Positions 23,855 to 37,201 of a stretch of DNA of 64,000 nt are shown piece after piece. A model generated the notes under the pieces. The model did not search any database. It was not told the origin of the DNA and saw nothing but the letters and a program-made list of their open reading frames with translations. Every line of letters starts with the position of its first letter. Position 1 is the first letter of the stretch. Where the stretch lies: the NCBI RefSeq assembly GCF_000224145.3, contig NC_020166.2, positions 8,084,050 to 8,148,049 of the forward strand. The letters are read 5' to 3'. The DNA comes from Ciona intestinalis (taxonomy: Eukaryota > Chordata > Ascidiacea > Phlebobranchia > Cionidae). The translations under genes were made by a program, and so were the position numbers.

Positions 23855-26800
23855 TTATGCTCTGCGTTTTATCTTTACTTGATAGATCTTTGGAGCAAGC
23901 GTGATTCCTGATCCAGATTCTTCATCAAGATGATCCACACCATCCGGAAGATGCAGGGAAAACTTTTGGAGGATCGCCACAAAGAAAAGGAAGAGTTCTT
24001 GTTTCGCAATATTCATTCCAACACAAATGCGTAGTCCTTTCAAAAGAATGATTACTCCCAAAAACCAAACCAAGTCTATTGGTATAACTGTATTAGTAAA
24101 CAAAATGATTACCCTAAACCAAGTCCATTAGTATAAGTTAAGAAAATGATTACCCCAAACAAAGTCTATTAGTATTCCTTAACAAAATGATTAGAACACC
24201 AAAACTATTCTTATAAATCTCATACCACATTGTTTTCTAACAAAAGTTCTAAAATTAAATAAATCAACGAGATAAGTTTTAACTCATAAACGCGTCCAAC
24301 CAAGAATCTTAACTTTATTTTACTGACACTACTGGTAAATCAATGAAATTTAGTATAAAAAGTTTACATTGAAATTTAGTATAAAAATGTTATTATAAAC
24401 TAGCATGTAGTAGATTTTTGCAATTTGAAATTGCTTTAACCCAGGGGTCACTAATGAGTTGTCTAGATTGAATTGGCAGCCGTACATACAAAACATAAAA
24501 ATAAAATGATCACCCCAAAAGTTACATTGTGGTAACTCGTAAGCTGGCACGAGGTGTACAAAAAAACATCCCGTTATTGGTTATAACGACTGTCGTTTTC
24601 TGGCCACGCGATGATGAAGCAGGTTAGATTTATTCAACTTGATAGGGTAATGGTTTATTTTGGGTGTGGGTAGTGAATGATTAACTTATTCAGCATCGCG
24701 TGACAAGAGAGTCGTTATAACATGGGTGTTTTGCGTTGTGCTTATGAGTTACCATGTATGTAACTATGGGGAAATTTTTTGAAGTCACATTTTATATCGT
24801 ATTTAAATAGATAATAAAAAACTGAATTTTTTTGACATATTTTTCAATAGATAGGAAATTTAAAGCTCTTTTTTGTTGTCGTATTAAAATAGATGTATAA
24901 TTAAAAAGTAATGTTTATTTAATGTAAATTCTTAGGTTAGTATATTTAACTCTGTACTACTACATTATTAAACATGCAAATAATAAGAAAAGTGTTAACA
25001 TTACCTCCACCAAACGGCATAAATGCATCAGGAATACAAACTTTTTTATTACTGTCAAGAAAATTGCATGGATCAAATTCGTTGGGATTTTTCCAAAATT
25101 TTGGATCAAAATGAATAGAATGGTAGCATGCCATTATGCTTGTGCGTTTTGGGATGCGATAACCACCCAACATCTGGTCTTCCTCCGAACAGTGTTGCAA
25201 ACCTATCATGAATAGTTATAATAATATATAATAAGTGGTTGTCTCTTTGATTACGGTAGCGAAAATTTAGAAATATTTTTAATATTACTTTAGTTGTTTC
25301 TTTGATTACGGTAGCGAAAATTTAGAAATATTTTTAATATTACTTTAGTTGTTTCTTTGATTACGGTAGCGAAAATTTAGAAATATTTTTAATAAAAAGA
25401 CAGGATATAGCGACAAAATAACAGTTGTTAAACACGCTTAAAAGTTAAAAACATATTTACATTTAATAGAAAGAAAATAAGCTTAGTCGCTAGACTCGCT
25501 ATACCCACTTATGATAACGGTCTACTAAATAAATGATAAAATTTTTACCCTTGCTTGGTGGGGCAAAGTCAGTTGTTATAACGCAGGTGTTCTGTTTAAA
25601 ACACCTTGTTTGCTTTTATGAATTAAAACGATTTTTTCCTTTTTGTATAATCTTTGACTGACAATTTAGACAACCCATTAGTGACCGCTTGGCTGGAGCA
25701 ATTGTCAATAAGTGTCTTGCTCGAAAACACACACACCCACGACTCACAATTGCTCAAAAACAAATATGCCTACAATGGTAGCAAAAGCAACATCGAGCCT
25801 TGAACCTGTAAACTCTGGGCTGGAGGCAGGTGCGCTAACTACTTGCTACAGGCCTAAAGTAACGCTCAGATAGGTTTATAAATCACAAACCAATTGGTGC
25901 AATGGTTGCCATTCTTTGTACTTCTAGAACAGTTGCTTCACAATATGGCATTCTCATGCGATCTTCATATTGGGGAAGTCGGTCAAAACCCAACACATCA
26001 TCAATCTCTTGCTGGACCTTCTCTGATAAAAGAAAGAGAATGTAAACTATACGATTCTGGGTGCATTGTATGTGTCCTAGGGCAATACCTTCAATGGCAA
26101 TTGCTTTTACTCATTGGTCACTGATGGGTCGTCTAAATACTCTAAATTGTCAGCCATACAGGAAAAACAATCACTTACAAAGTTACATACATGGCAACTC
26201 GAAAGGTGGTGCGAGGTGTATGAAACAGAACACGTGTGTTTCCACATCGCAAGTATAAAGCAAATTGCAATTCATTCCTAAAAGTGTGGAGTAATGGGAT
26301 AATTTAGTCTAAACCCCAGGTCCCATGGCACGCTTCGTAGTATGCCTTCACCCCTTACCCATGTAAAACACAGAAGCGTAAAAAGTGATTACAATATGCC
26401 TTACTTTAAACATGTAGATTAATGATCATGTAAAAAAAAAATTTTTTTAAATTTGGCCCAAACCCAGGTCCCATGGCCTGGACTGTGCCTCACCGATACA
26501 GGATCAAAAACTTTAAAAAAACCTAAAAACAATGATTTTACTTTGTATATTTGGGTTGTTAACCATGTATAAGATTGCCCAACGTAAAGTAGTTGACGTA
26601 GTTTCAGTTCCAGCTTGAAATAAATCCATGATCGACATTTCCAAACCTGAGAAGCAAAAAGAATGAGAGAATGTAATTTATTTTATATCTGCGTTCACCA
26701 TAACGAAGAACGGTAAAGTTTACAACAGCGAAAAGACGCTTAAAACAGAAACAAAATAACGCTATGGATAAAAAGCTTGACTGTTACTCCCAAAAGAACA

Positions 26801-29800
26801 AGAACATATCAATGAAGGCTATTTTAAACAAAGAGTGAAATTAAGTAAAATAAATGCTGTACAGGCGCTGTGGTAAAGTGGTTAGCACGCAGAGTTTACT
26901 GGTTTAGGTTCTATACTGCTACCATTGTTGAAGCTGAAAATGTGTGTGTTCAATTAAAATCTACTTTATCAATTACCAAGCTCCGATAGTTCGCTTTGAT
27001 CATTCATCTGATCGAGCTCTTTGAGATAACAGTCAATATAATCTCTTGGATTTTTGCGGTCAAGATTTTGTCGATGTTGTTCAATCTCAGCTTTTACAAA
27101 TTTGTTGATTTTCCTAATAAGAAAAACATCTGAATTTAAATTGAATATAAAAGAATAAATATTCATGTTTATTTGTAGTTTTTAATGTAAATGTGGAAGG
27201 AAAGTGTTTGCGTTTTTGTTTTTCATATCCTAAAGGAAGACTGGTGTTTTCTATTGCCATAAAGCGAGACATTTATGGGGTAACAGGCCAATGTTGCCCT
27301 AAATCCTAGCACCCACAGAGTACCACGCTGCGGGACCTCACCCACCTAAAACAGACCGAAACGTGAAACATCATCAGGGTTTGCCATTAAGTGTCTTAAC
27401 CTTTATATTTGGGAAAAATACAATGTAAACAAATAAAAACTATATATACCAGAAAAAATGCTTTAACCCAGTGGTCCCAGTCGATAAAACACGTTTTGAT
27501 CATACACTTCATGCTTTAACTTTGCAGGTGATTATTTTTGAATAATTTTAAATTAAAGTCAATTCTCTACCAACCCAACTGATTCTTTTAGATCTTTTCC
27601 ACATTGAGGAAGCCAGTACTTATGCAGGCCAGGTACCAAACTAAGGAGGAAGAATAGTGGCTGATTCAGAAACTTTGCTTTTTGAAAGAAATCATTATTG
27701 ATGTGAATCAGCTCTTTAAATTTCTCGTCTTGATAGGAGTATCTAAAAATTTAAAGTGTAAAAAGATTAGAGTAGGGTGGGGTAAGATGGGATGTGTTTT
27801 CTTTTTAGAATCTAAAAACAAGTGAAAAAAGGTTAGAGTGGGCTGTAGGGTAGGGTAAGACAGGACGTGTTTTCATGTTTCTTCTCTTTATATTTGGTAT
27901 TAGGCAAGGAATGTTTACCAAAAAAACACAGAAAGTAAACATATAATAAATATATATATTTACGGTCTGCAGTTTTTTATCATATTATTTTAAAATAGTA
28001 AAGTTACCTGTTTCCAAAAGTGAAATATGCAAGCACATTCAGTACAGCGGAGTCAAATACACTCGATGGTTCAAACAACTCATTTTTGGCGCAAAGCTTC
28101 TCAAGTTCTTCAACAATGTAGGGAATTTCATCAACCACACATTTTTCTATCCCACGTTTTCCCAACCCCATGGTGCGCATGGCAGAGTAAAAGAACTTAC
28201 GATTTGCCATCCATTTGGGACCATATGGGGCTGCAGCAATGCCTGATGAATATACCACAATTAGCTTAAAAATTGTTGGCCATTAACAAAAATTTTACAT
28301 AGGCCTACCTAACATAATTTTTTTATAATTTTTTTTACATGACAGCGAAGATTATTTAAATTCTGAAAAAAAAGGAAATCAAGCTCAAAAATTTACATAG
28401 GCTGTTTGTAAAAATTATAAGCACTTTCAGAGATTACTGTAGCTGAGCAAGTGCAGCGCAATGAGTAATATAACTTTAAATCATGCTTTTACTTAAGAAA
28501 AGGTTCACAGCTGCTTTAGTTTCAAGCTTTTCTATATTTTAATGCCTGCATCACCAAAACTGTTCCATTTTGTTTAAAGTAATACAAATAGTTTGTTAGG
28601 CTATCACAATTATGCATTGTGTATATATATGTATATCATATGTAAACAAAATTTTATCAAAAAAAAAGTATATAACTTAATAAATTTATAAGGTAGAATA
28701 CAATTGCTGTTACTTTGCATACCTAAAACAGGTATGTTTCATGTATATTATAAATAAACACATATATACATAACCTTTTACATATTAACATAACCATTCA
28801 CCATCTAAACCTTCTCCACGGACAATTCTTCCTGGCATGTTGGGACATCTTGATGCAAAATCTTTTGCTCTGTCAGTGATAACCTGTAAGAATAAATGAA
28901 TGAACTTAACTTATTTACCCTCCTGTTGCAGGGCAACGACAGATATAACATGGATGTTTTGATCATACACTTGAGCACTTGACGCTCGCTTTGATTATTC
29001 TTTTAGTGGTTTACCCTTATGGGTGATATTTATTTAAATGATGTTAATTTAATGAATGGCTGATAATTTAGACCCGTAAGGGTCCACTGGGTTAGGGCAA
29101 TTGGAGTGAACTAAAGAAGGGCTAACTACCATGGTGTCACGAAGCTGGTTACATTTACATAAATATATGCAACTATACAAATACATGAACTCACTTCTTT
29201 AATTAAGTCATAGCCAACAAGAAACACCACGCGTCTATACCCAGCTGTAATAGTGAAAATGGGTCCATACTTTCTAGCAAGTTTAGGCAGTTCTGAAAAA
29301 ACAATATTACACTATAAAGTGTGATTATGGCAATGCAATATTTTGTGGGTTTTATGAACAAAGGAATCTATTTGCGGAGTAAAATGTCGTATATTAGGTT
29401 CAAATAATCAGGAAATCTACCGGTATAATCGGTCAAGGGGTTAGACGGGTATACAACACAATTAACACCAACGCAAATCTAAAGCGCACTTAAACGTGAG
29501 TTTTCATTAGTTTTAGGAATCTGGGTTAATAAAACCGAAACGCATATGACAATTAATACTAATAACACTCAACTTTTACCGATAAACGACAAACATTACG
29601 TAATCCGAACAGATTCCTATTACTTAATCATATTCATTTAAAATGGAGCGCTAAAAAATCAACCGGAAATTCCCCCGATAAGATATAGAAAGAAAAAAAT
29701 TAAAAAATTAGTTGTACAGTCTTAATAATTAGACTAATTCATGTATAAACGACTGGTTAGAGCGAATACAGTTAATAAATATACCACTTTTCAATTAAAA

Positions 29801-32800
29801 GACACTACAAATAAAACGTGTTTAAAATTAAAAGCATTGAAAATTGAAATTGTTTTGGGTTAAAAGGGAGCAGTCCCTAACGGATTTAATATTGAAAAAC
29901 TTGTTCCTTGTTTGAGAGCCCGCTTGTTTACCGCTAGACTTATTTATTTATCTCAATCAGTGAGGGAAAGGTTCTCGCCGCACTAAAATAGACAAACTTT
30001 TGACCTAAATGAGAGCAATAAACGTAATGGTATAAATCACTGTAATAGCGGGTAAGCGGTGAAAATTGAAAGCGAAATGATGTAAAATCAGTAAATCACA
30101 TTTATTAAAATGTTTCTACCGACCAACAGAGACTTAAATCATTTCGGGTAAATATCGATAAATATGTGCTCGACGCACTGTTAACCGCTATATATATTAC
30201 ATTGATTTAAACACATCTTCTCCTCGCATAAGTTACACCTACATACAAAAACAAATTCAAGTTACATAAACATATTTAATTCCTATAAAAGAACCCTTTA
30301 ATAATCTTGAAGCATAGGCAACATTTATAAGTATGTAGGCCTAAACATAGTATAATATATATAAATATTTCTTTTTTTGTATGTAACTTATTTGTTTGTT
30401 AAGTTGCTTTGTGAAGGGTAGTCACACTAAAATGAAATAACTGATTAACGGAATATATAGCAGGGTGGGAAAATATGAGACACCATTTTTTCTGTTTGGT
30501 AGCAAACAAAGAACATTTAAAGAATTAATAATAAACTGTATGCTCACAACTCTCATAGACTGTTGTTAATTGTTTGAAACACGAGCAAGATACTTGAATA
30601 TTATGTACTAAAGATATCCCATCTTCCTCCACCCAACTATATCAGCATGTATATAGTTTCCAGTACAATGCAATGATCCACTATAGTTAATGGACTATAT
30701 ATCAGGAGGTTTTATAGGCTACATACAATATATTTAGTCTAAGATAAGATGTGACATTTTTTTTCATTATTCTCATTCTACCTGATTTGTTAGTAAACAA
30801 AGAATATTTACAGAGTTGAATAACCGTAGGCTATTTAAAGAAGCGTTGTTAATATTTCAAAACAGGACCAGAATGTATATTACATTTGTTGCTAAAAGTA
30901 ACATATATATCTTACTGTATATTTGATTATACATAAAGCAGCAATGATAAATATTGAATTATGTTCTCCACGCAATAACACAAAGTTAACGTAAATTTCC
31001 ACAATCTAATATTATCGTTGACATTTCAAATACCGCCGGTTCTTCTATTGCATATATATATATATATATATACCTAATTATAAAGTGGCGAAAAAAAATG
31101 TTCGTATATTAAATATGGTTTTTATAGCATAGAGTTTGATAAGATAGCTTACTCTTTTAAAATCTTTTTTACGGGTGGCTTTTTGAAGGTAAACACAAAA
31201 ATCTAAATTAATTTCGACAGTATTCCTACGGCCCTATCCAAACGCGTGGGTCTGTTTTACAGGTATTAGCTTTCAATTTTGTTAGGTGTTTTTGTGAGTT
31301 ATTTATTTATATCTTTAATTCTATAAATGCAGTGTGATTCTAATATAGTGCAGTAATGCATTAACATTATAATGTATGAATAATGCATTAAAATTCAGAT
31401 ACAGGCACTTGGAGAAGAATGGTGACAAGTGCCTTATATGCCAAATACAGTTTACTAATACCATGTAACTAACTTGTTTTATCCTCTTGTGACGGGGCAA
31501 CGACGATCGTTACAACACCGGTGTTGTGTTTCGTACACCTCGTTTAAGCTTACGCGTGTATTATATGAACGATGTGTTGCATGGTACATGTCATACTTTT
31601 GTACGGGTCAACCCATAATGGACCACGGAACAATTTACCGAGATATATTTACGCCCGCAATGGTAGCAGCTTCGAGCTTTCACCTTCTTTGTTAGAGACA
31701 GGCGCACCGCGGTGTCGTTGGCAAAGAATATAGCGCATAATCCTCTAACTATCACATCGTGCGTTTTAATGTGTTTAAAATGATGTGTTTGATATCGTTA
31801 TATTACTTTAAAATTATGGTTTTACTGTAATTGAGTTTGATTTTTAAAATCGGGGACGATGTGCCTACCGGTGCCATATCTACACATATAGTAGGATGGG
31901 GGAAGATGCTAGGACACATTTTCATACTATTTCTTTATCTAAATTGGTAGTAAACAAAGAAAAATTAGCGGTTTATCAAACCGTATCCTTACGACTAACG
32001 TAGATCGTTGTTAAATATTCAAAACACGATTAGGATATTATGTGCTAAACGTCTATACCATTTTCCCACACCCTACTATATAATCATACCGTCGTGCCTA
32101 TGAAGTGAACCCGCGAGCCAAATCAATCCATAGTTTTGACACAGCTTTTTAAACCATATAATTTAGAAAGCCTAGTGCTTGTCAACAATATACACCATTG
32201 TTTTAAAGACTTAAACAAAAACAAATAGGATGATTCGAAACCATATTTTGATTGAAAATAAAAACCATGGGTTGCAATGGCTCTCCCTTGCAACAAGCAC
32301 GAGCACAATGGCTAGGCGTTCGCATTATAACGGAAGGATACCGAATTTAATACTGGCGGTGGGGTAATAGGATACACTTTTTTTCTGTTTAAACCTATTT
32401 GGTGGTAAACAAAGAATATTAACTAATTTTATTTATATCCAGTAAGGTAGAGGAGGGACGTGACACCTTTAACACATAATATCGAAATATGCTGAGGGTG
32501 TTTCTAACAATTAACAACGGTCTATTGAAAACGTGAGGCTACGGTTTTATAATTCTTTAAAGGTTCTCTAATTGTTAACTACCAAATGGGACGAAAAACA
32601 GAATGACAAGGTGTCCCATCTACCCTCATTCTACTATATTTTTCAAAAATGCATTCGTTCGTTTAAAATACGATAAAGAAAAGTGGATCTAGCTTGGTGC
32701 TAACGGTATCCTATCTTACCCCACAGTATCATCTCCTACCGAGAACGATGTAGCGCCGCCTTAGCCAAAGTTTGGCGGCAAAAGGTCGAAATTGCAACCT

Positions 32801-33316
32801 AACAAACCGCCGTTTAGGAACGTGTGTACCAATCCGACCAGCGTTCCGCTAGCTACAGGACGATTTAATTCTAGGTAGCAACGCTTACTTTAACCTTTCA
32901 CACGACACCTAAACTTACAGGGCTTTTACAAACAATGGCAGGCGGAGCAGAAAGTCTAGAAATATTTCGGGGTCATTTAAGTGAAATTTTACGATTTTGA
33001 AACTTAAAAAAAGCTTATTCTTGGGTTTAATCGGGACAAGCTACTCCGACGGTATTCTCTTGTATCTATTTTCTTCTGCCCTATCGTAAACGAGCCGATT
33101 TATTTGTTTTTGAAGAAAGGCGACAGAAATAGCAAAAGAGATTTGAAATCCTATTAATATACTTCTGTGGAAGTCTGGTGCCGCCAAGTGGAGACTTCCG
33201 ATCACGGGAATCCCCGCCGGACCTGGCGGATAACGCCATGGATTGAACAGAAAGTTAACGAGCCAGTGCAAGAGCACTGCCGCCAAAATGGTGATTACTA
33301 TTTCAAAGATCATCAC
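23855..33316 (-). CDS. CYP2-clan microsomal cytochrome P450
   Basis: Ten exons join in frame to 496 aa: 33163-33316, 29195-29292, 28802-28883, 28008-28242, 27575-27742, 26977-27113, 26542-26646, 25891-26022, 25005-25202, 23855-24036. Visible parts in order: N-terminal membrane anchor (FEIVITILAAVLLHWLVNFL), the proline hinge (PPGPAGIPVIG), LPKLARKYGPIF, I-helix AGTETT (303-308), K-helix E360-V-Q-R363, and heme loop FGGGLRICVG with Cys about 441. Length and motifs are complete for a catalytically active ER monooxygenase. The PERF-position residues read PCNF (415-418), so the usual Arg/His is Asn. Substrate cannot be read from sequence. Intron 1 is 3.9 kb and repeat-filled. I place it in the CYP2 clan by the N-terminus and I-helix; the subfamily is not assigned. 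The donor of exon 5 (GG before GTTGGT) is the only one that keeps frame. Confidence 0.94.
24425..24625 (+). repeat. SINE body and 3' end
   Basis: GCTTTAACCCAGGGGTCACT, GGTAACTCGTAAGCTGGCAC, CGACTGTCGTTTTCTGGCCA and CGCGATGATGAAGCAGG. Head missing. Confidence 0.75.
24685..24775 (-). repeat. SINE 3' part
   Basis: CATCGCGTGACAAGAGAGTC, GTTATAACATGGGTGTTTTG and TTATGAGTTACCATGTATGT match the reverse SINE tail. Confidence 0.65.
25241..25395. repeat. Three tandem copies of a 55-bp unit
   Basis: GATTACGGTAGCGAAAATTT starts recur every 55 bp (25248, 25303, 25358) with nearly no differences, so the array is young. It begins 40 bp upstream (gene sense) of the P450 exon 9 acceptor. Confidence 0.9.
25550..25852 (-). 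repeat. SINE copy
   Basis: GGGGCAAAGTCAGTTGTTAT, ACCGCTTGGCTGGAGCAATT, TAGCAAAAGCAACATCGAGC and head GGTGCGCTAACTACTTGC. A short part (ACACACACCCACGACTCACA) is duplicated. Confidence 0.8.
26045..26280 (+). repeat. SINE body and 3' end
   Basis: GTGTCCTAGGGCAATACCTT, TCATTGGTCACTGATGGGTC, GGTGCGAGGTGTATGAAACA and AATTCATTCC. Confidence 0.75.
26865..26960 (+). repeat. SINE tRNA head only
   Basis: GGCGCTGTGGTAAAGTGGTT (A-box region) and GGTTTAGGTTCTATACTGCT (B-box region), then ends at GTGTGTGTTC. Confidence 0.65.
27770..27895. mobile_element. Two MITE end fragments
   Basis: GTAGGGTGGGGTAAGATGGG at 27773 and a second, AGGGTAGGGTAAGACAGGAC, at about 27847. Each is followed by only a short piece of the element. 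Confidence 0.6.
28893..29150 (-). repeat. SINE copy, rearranged
   Basis: GAATGAATGAACTTAACTTA, TTGCAGGGCAACGACAG, GGTCCACTGGGTTAGGGCAA and GGGCTAACTACCATGGTG. Much of the head is gone. Confidence 0.65.
30453..30642. mobile_element. Short TIR element (MITE), copy 10
   Basis: ATATATAGCAGGGTGGGAAA to TCTTCCTCCACCCAACTATA; interior intact. Confidence 0.85.
31467..31712 (-). repeat. SINE copy
   Basis: TGTAACTAACTTGTTTTATC, GACGGGGCAACGACGATCGT, ATGGTAGCAGCTTCGAGC and GACAGGCGCACCGCGGTG. Confidence 0.75.
31886..32082. mobile_element. Short TIR element (MITE), copy 11
   Basis: TATAGTAGGATGGGGGAAGA to TTTTCCCACACCCTACTATA. Confidence 0.85.
32355..32432. mobile_element. MITE fragment
   Basis: GCGGTGGGGTAATAGGATAC then TTTGGTGGTAAACAAAGAAT; truncated where copy 12 begins. 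Confidence 0.6.
32441..32639. mobile_element. Short TIR element (MITE), copy 12
   Basis: AGTAAGGTAGAGGAGGGACG to CATCTACCCTCATTCTACTA; complete and diverged. Confidence 0.8.
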
Positions 33317-36130
33317 CCCAACCTTACTTGGTATCTCCTATTAAATCACAGGAGTTAAAAGTTTGGTTGAAAAGATCTTTCAAATCAAAGGGAATAGAGA
33401 GATAAATGCGCACATGCATAATGCCCTCATTGCCTTACTGATTTTTTTCATGCATTTTAACTTGCTGATACATACATTAAAGCTGCATCCTGACATAGGC
33501 CTACTAAATCTTTTACACAAAACATTTCTAAAAAAATGCGGATTGAAAAAATTAATACAACCATGAAAAAATCAGACACACCAACAGTAAACACATCTTA
33601 AAAGTTCTACACTAAAATTGTAAAATCATAAAGCATTAACTAATTATAAAAAGGCACTAAGGCATTAGGCCTACCACCAAAAACTAAATAAACTTATTAT
33701 TTATTCTTAGCATAAAAGGCCCATAAACAAAGGAAAGCAAGGGAAATACAATAAGGATAAATATATGAAGCCAACATTTTTATCCCCTACGGCAGGGTTC
33801 CCAAACTGGGACGAATCGGGGCCCATACAGTTTTAGGACGACCACAAAAAGCTCATAACATTTCTTTTAAAATACGACTGCCGCTGTCGCAGATATCTGG
33901 TTCCCCTGGAAATCTGGTTCCCACCAGGCACCGCGCATGCGCAGACAAGGAACATTTTTATCAGAAACCTATAAATCTGGTTCGGCCAAAATTAGGCTAA
34001 TTAACTAATCAGAAAAAATGAATACGTATATACATTTTTTAAATAGTTTAATTTATTTATTGTAAGAGTTTTGTCCACCTATTTTGTTGTTGATGACATA
34101 TAGGTTACTGGTCATAAAGCATAATTTAAGTTAAAATGCAGCATGATTGAATTTTCCATTAAGAATATTTGTCGCATCTTACAACTTTTATTTTTATTAG
34201 TATTTCTCACAATTAAAATAAGTTATGCATAGCCAGTGGGAAACAAAGTTAGTCGAAATGTTGATGGAAACCAGTTTTCTAGAAGAAACAGAGTTCTGCG
34301 ACAATGCAAAAAAACATACTTTGGGAAAAAGCTTGGGATGCCTTCTATTTTTCAATATAATTTTAATCTGCCTGAACAATAGACACTGATCAAATGCCTA
34401 AATTATTCAGTATGGGTAAAATTAAATATTACTATAACTTACAAGCAGATACAATATGTATATGTAGTTAAAATTTAAAAAAGTCCTGCCAAAAAGAACA
34501 AATCAATTTTACTTAGTTTTGATAAAATTAGGTCAAAAGTTTGAATACTTATCCTTGCATAAAACATTGTGTTTATATCTTCAAAAAGATGACATCATCA
34601 TTTTAGCAGGTTTTTCTGAAGGTATCAGATGAAACAGTTTTAGTAGTTTAAGGTTTTGCATCAACATGTTGAGTGAATTGATCAGTTGTTAAACATTTTC
34701 CATTTGTGGTACACAAAATTCATTGTTTCTCTCATAGCAACTTGTAAATTATGACCCCACTTGCCAATTAATCCCAGAATTTTGAAATCCCCAAAACAAC
34801 GGTACACTTTTTTCAACAAAATGGCTGATTTTAAGTCTGCTGGACAGTTTATATAGATGAAGAAGACTTCAAACTTTAATCCGGTTGATTCAGTTGCTGA
34901 TTTCATTCAATTTGAACCATCTGTTGCATTTACTGACGTATATGATGCAAAATGACATTTGCATTCTTTCTTGATGTTAGAAGTTTTGTGTTATTACCAC
35001 TCTCGCTGGTTGTTGTTAACACCATTATTCCACAATATGACCAGAACAGGAGCTTGTTGTAAAATAATCCGGTTTTGCATTAATAAAATTAACTAAATCC
35101 ACAATTAACTATAAACTGATCCTTTTTAGCTTTCATCTTTTTTTGTCAAACGCTGGAGACTTTTTTTTAACAAAGTCACCCTAATGCACATTTATGACAG
35201 TCAAATCACTAAAAAATGGTACTAACTATTAAGACTAAAACACATAATTAAATCAAATAGAACAAGATTTTTTTTTACTAATTTAATCTTTATATACAGT
35301 ATAAATACGAAATTACTAAAAAAAATTGGAGTCAACCTGCTGTCTCACAACCGTTTTTATGTTGATTACTAAATAACTCAATGAAATTTATCACATAACC
35401 CAACGAACCGCTTTTTAGCAGAGAGTTACGAACCAACAACCGCCGTAGTGTAAACACGAGAGCGTGCGAAGAATGTTTGAATTTCTTTCATATGATAGGA
35501 ATTCACGAAATTCCGGACCTGAGGTAGCGTGCGAAGGGGCGCAAGAGGGGAGTACGTAATAAATATTTTATTGTTTTAAAAGAGACCTGATCGCAAACGA
35601 ATATTAAATCAAATAACTACTACTCGTTAGTTTATTGCTTATTCATTGGCAAACCTTCTTAATCGTTTACGATGTTTGCAATCAAGCAGAATAATCGTTA
35701 AAATAAAACTGCGTGAATCCGTAAATCAGTTTACTGAACTTTTAACGAATGTACCTACCGGTACTTGTCAATCAAATCATTGAAGCAACAAAATTGCTGC
35801 TTTTAACAACTGCATGCGAGAAGCGCGGGTCAAAGAAACTTTTTTTTATAAATATATAACTACGATTTAAAAATGCTAAAGCATGGCTAAAGTGGCCAAA
35901 AAAAGCGCTGTACATTTTGATTATTGAAATATTCGGCAATATGTGCTTCGGTGGTTTCTTCTCATAACTCAACTTCTAATTATCATACTAAATAGGCTCT
36001 TATGTTTTAATCGGTTACAGTTTACAGCATATTCTTTTAGACATAATCAGGGATTAAATTAAATTGGGTCAACGAATGGTATAGCTGGCGGACGTTGGGC
36101 GGACCAAATCTACATCTTCACTCTTGAGAA
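33317..36130. other. Intergenic between P450 and histone H3
   Basis: Mostly AT-rich. At 33795 CAGGGTTCCCAAACTGG resembles a hAT terminus, but I cannot find the matching right end, and short minus-strand frames at 34197-34379 and 34682-34906 are not recognisable. No TATA box is clear in front of the H3 ATG; a CCAAAT lies at about 36102. Confidence 0.45.
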
Positions 36131-36541
<411 letters not shown>

Positions 36542-36570
36542 ACGATCTTCATCAACCAGCAACCACAAAC

Positions 36571-36586
36571 GGCTCTTTTCAGAGCC
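36571..36586 (+). promoter_or_regulatory. Histone mRNA 3' stem-loop
   Basis: GGCTCTTTTCAGAGCC is a perfect 6-bp stem with the UUUC loop, followed by ACCCC, 30 nt past the H3 stop. It is the binding site of SLBP in replication-dependent histone mRNAs. An A-rich stretch (36599-36625) downstream fits the U7 snRNA-pairing element. Confidence 0.95.
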
Positions 36587-36661
36587 ACCCCTTTTGCATA
36601 CAAAAAGATATAAAAACAACACAAACCAAAATACGCAATTATAGGGACCGGTCGCTTTTTT

Positions 36662-36818
36662 ATATAGTAGGGAAAATCCTGATTGTGTTTTAAACAATTA
36701 ACAACTGTCTATACGAGTCGTGAAGAAACAGTGTTATAATTTTTTTAATGTTCTTTGTTTACCACCAAATTGGATGGGAAAATAAAATGAAAAGATGTCC
36801 TATGTTTCCCCACCCTTA
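36662..36818. mobile_element. Short TIR element (MITE), copy 13, left end shortened
   Basis: TATATAGTAGGGAAAATCC joins directly to the interior (GTTTTAAACAATTAACAACT); right end TTTCCCCACCCTTAATATT. About 40 bp of the left part is missing. Confidence 0.8.
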
Positions 36819-37201
36819 ATATTTACTACATACGATCAACAAACTTTTTTTACTATTTAAGAAGTAACGAATTGAAACCAGTACTCTTATACCATATTAT
36901 TATCATTTACCGCAGTTGGACATTATTTTTAGTTAAACGTATGATTAATATTAACTTCTAACATTGCCTAATTACTGTGTAATTATAGTTTCTGAATGCC
37001 TGGTAGCAGAAGTATAACAGAATGGGATATTATCTGTTAAGTTGCGTGTAATGCAATACAAATTCCTACAGCATTAAACTGCAGGTAAATTTTCTACACT
37101 TCGTTCGACGGTCGTTGACTACTTTCATATCGCTGTAGAAACTAAAGTACTTCCAAAGTTTATGCTCGGAGCTTTAGTTTAACATCTCCTCTACATCGCA
37201 A

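Larger units (their letters stand above)
29300..33162. other. P450 intron 1
   Basis: 3.9 kb without another gene. Bases 29350-30450 are plain AT-rich DNA in which I see nothing. After that come MITEs at 30453, 31886, 32355 and 32441, a SINE at 31467 and a (TA)n run at 31053-31072. Confidence 0.6.

Noticed and set aside
403-33316. Operon of the four minus-strand genes (RNF13-like, SCYL2, lectin, P450)
   Set aside because: Tunicates have operons, but spacers here are 0.7-2.1 kb, longer than the very tight spacing typical of them.
33795-35010. Degraded hAT transposon
   Set aside because: A single CAGGGTTCCCAAACTGG end is seen, but no matching second end or recognisable transposase.
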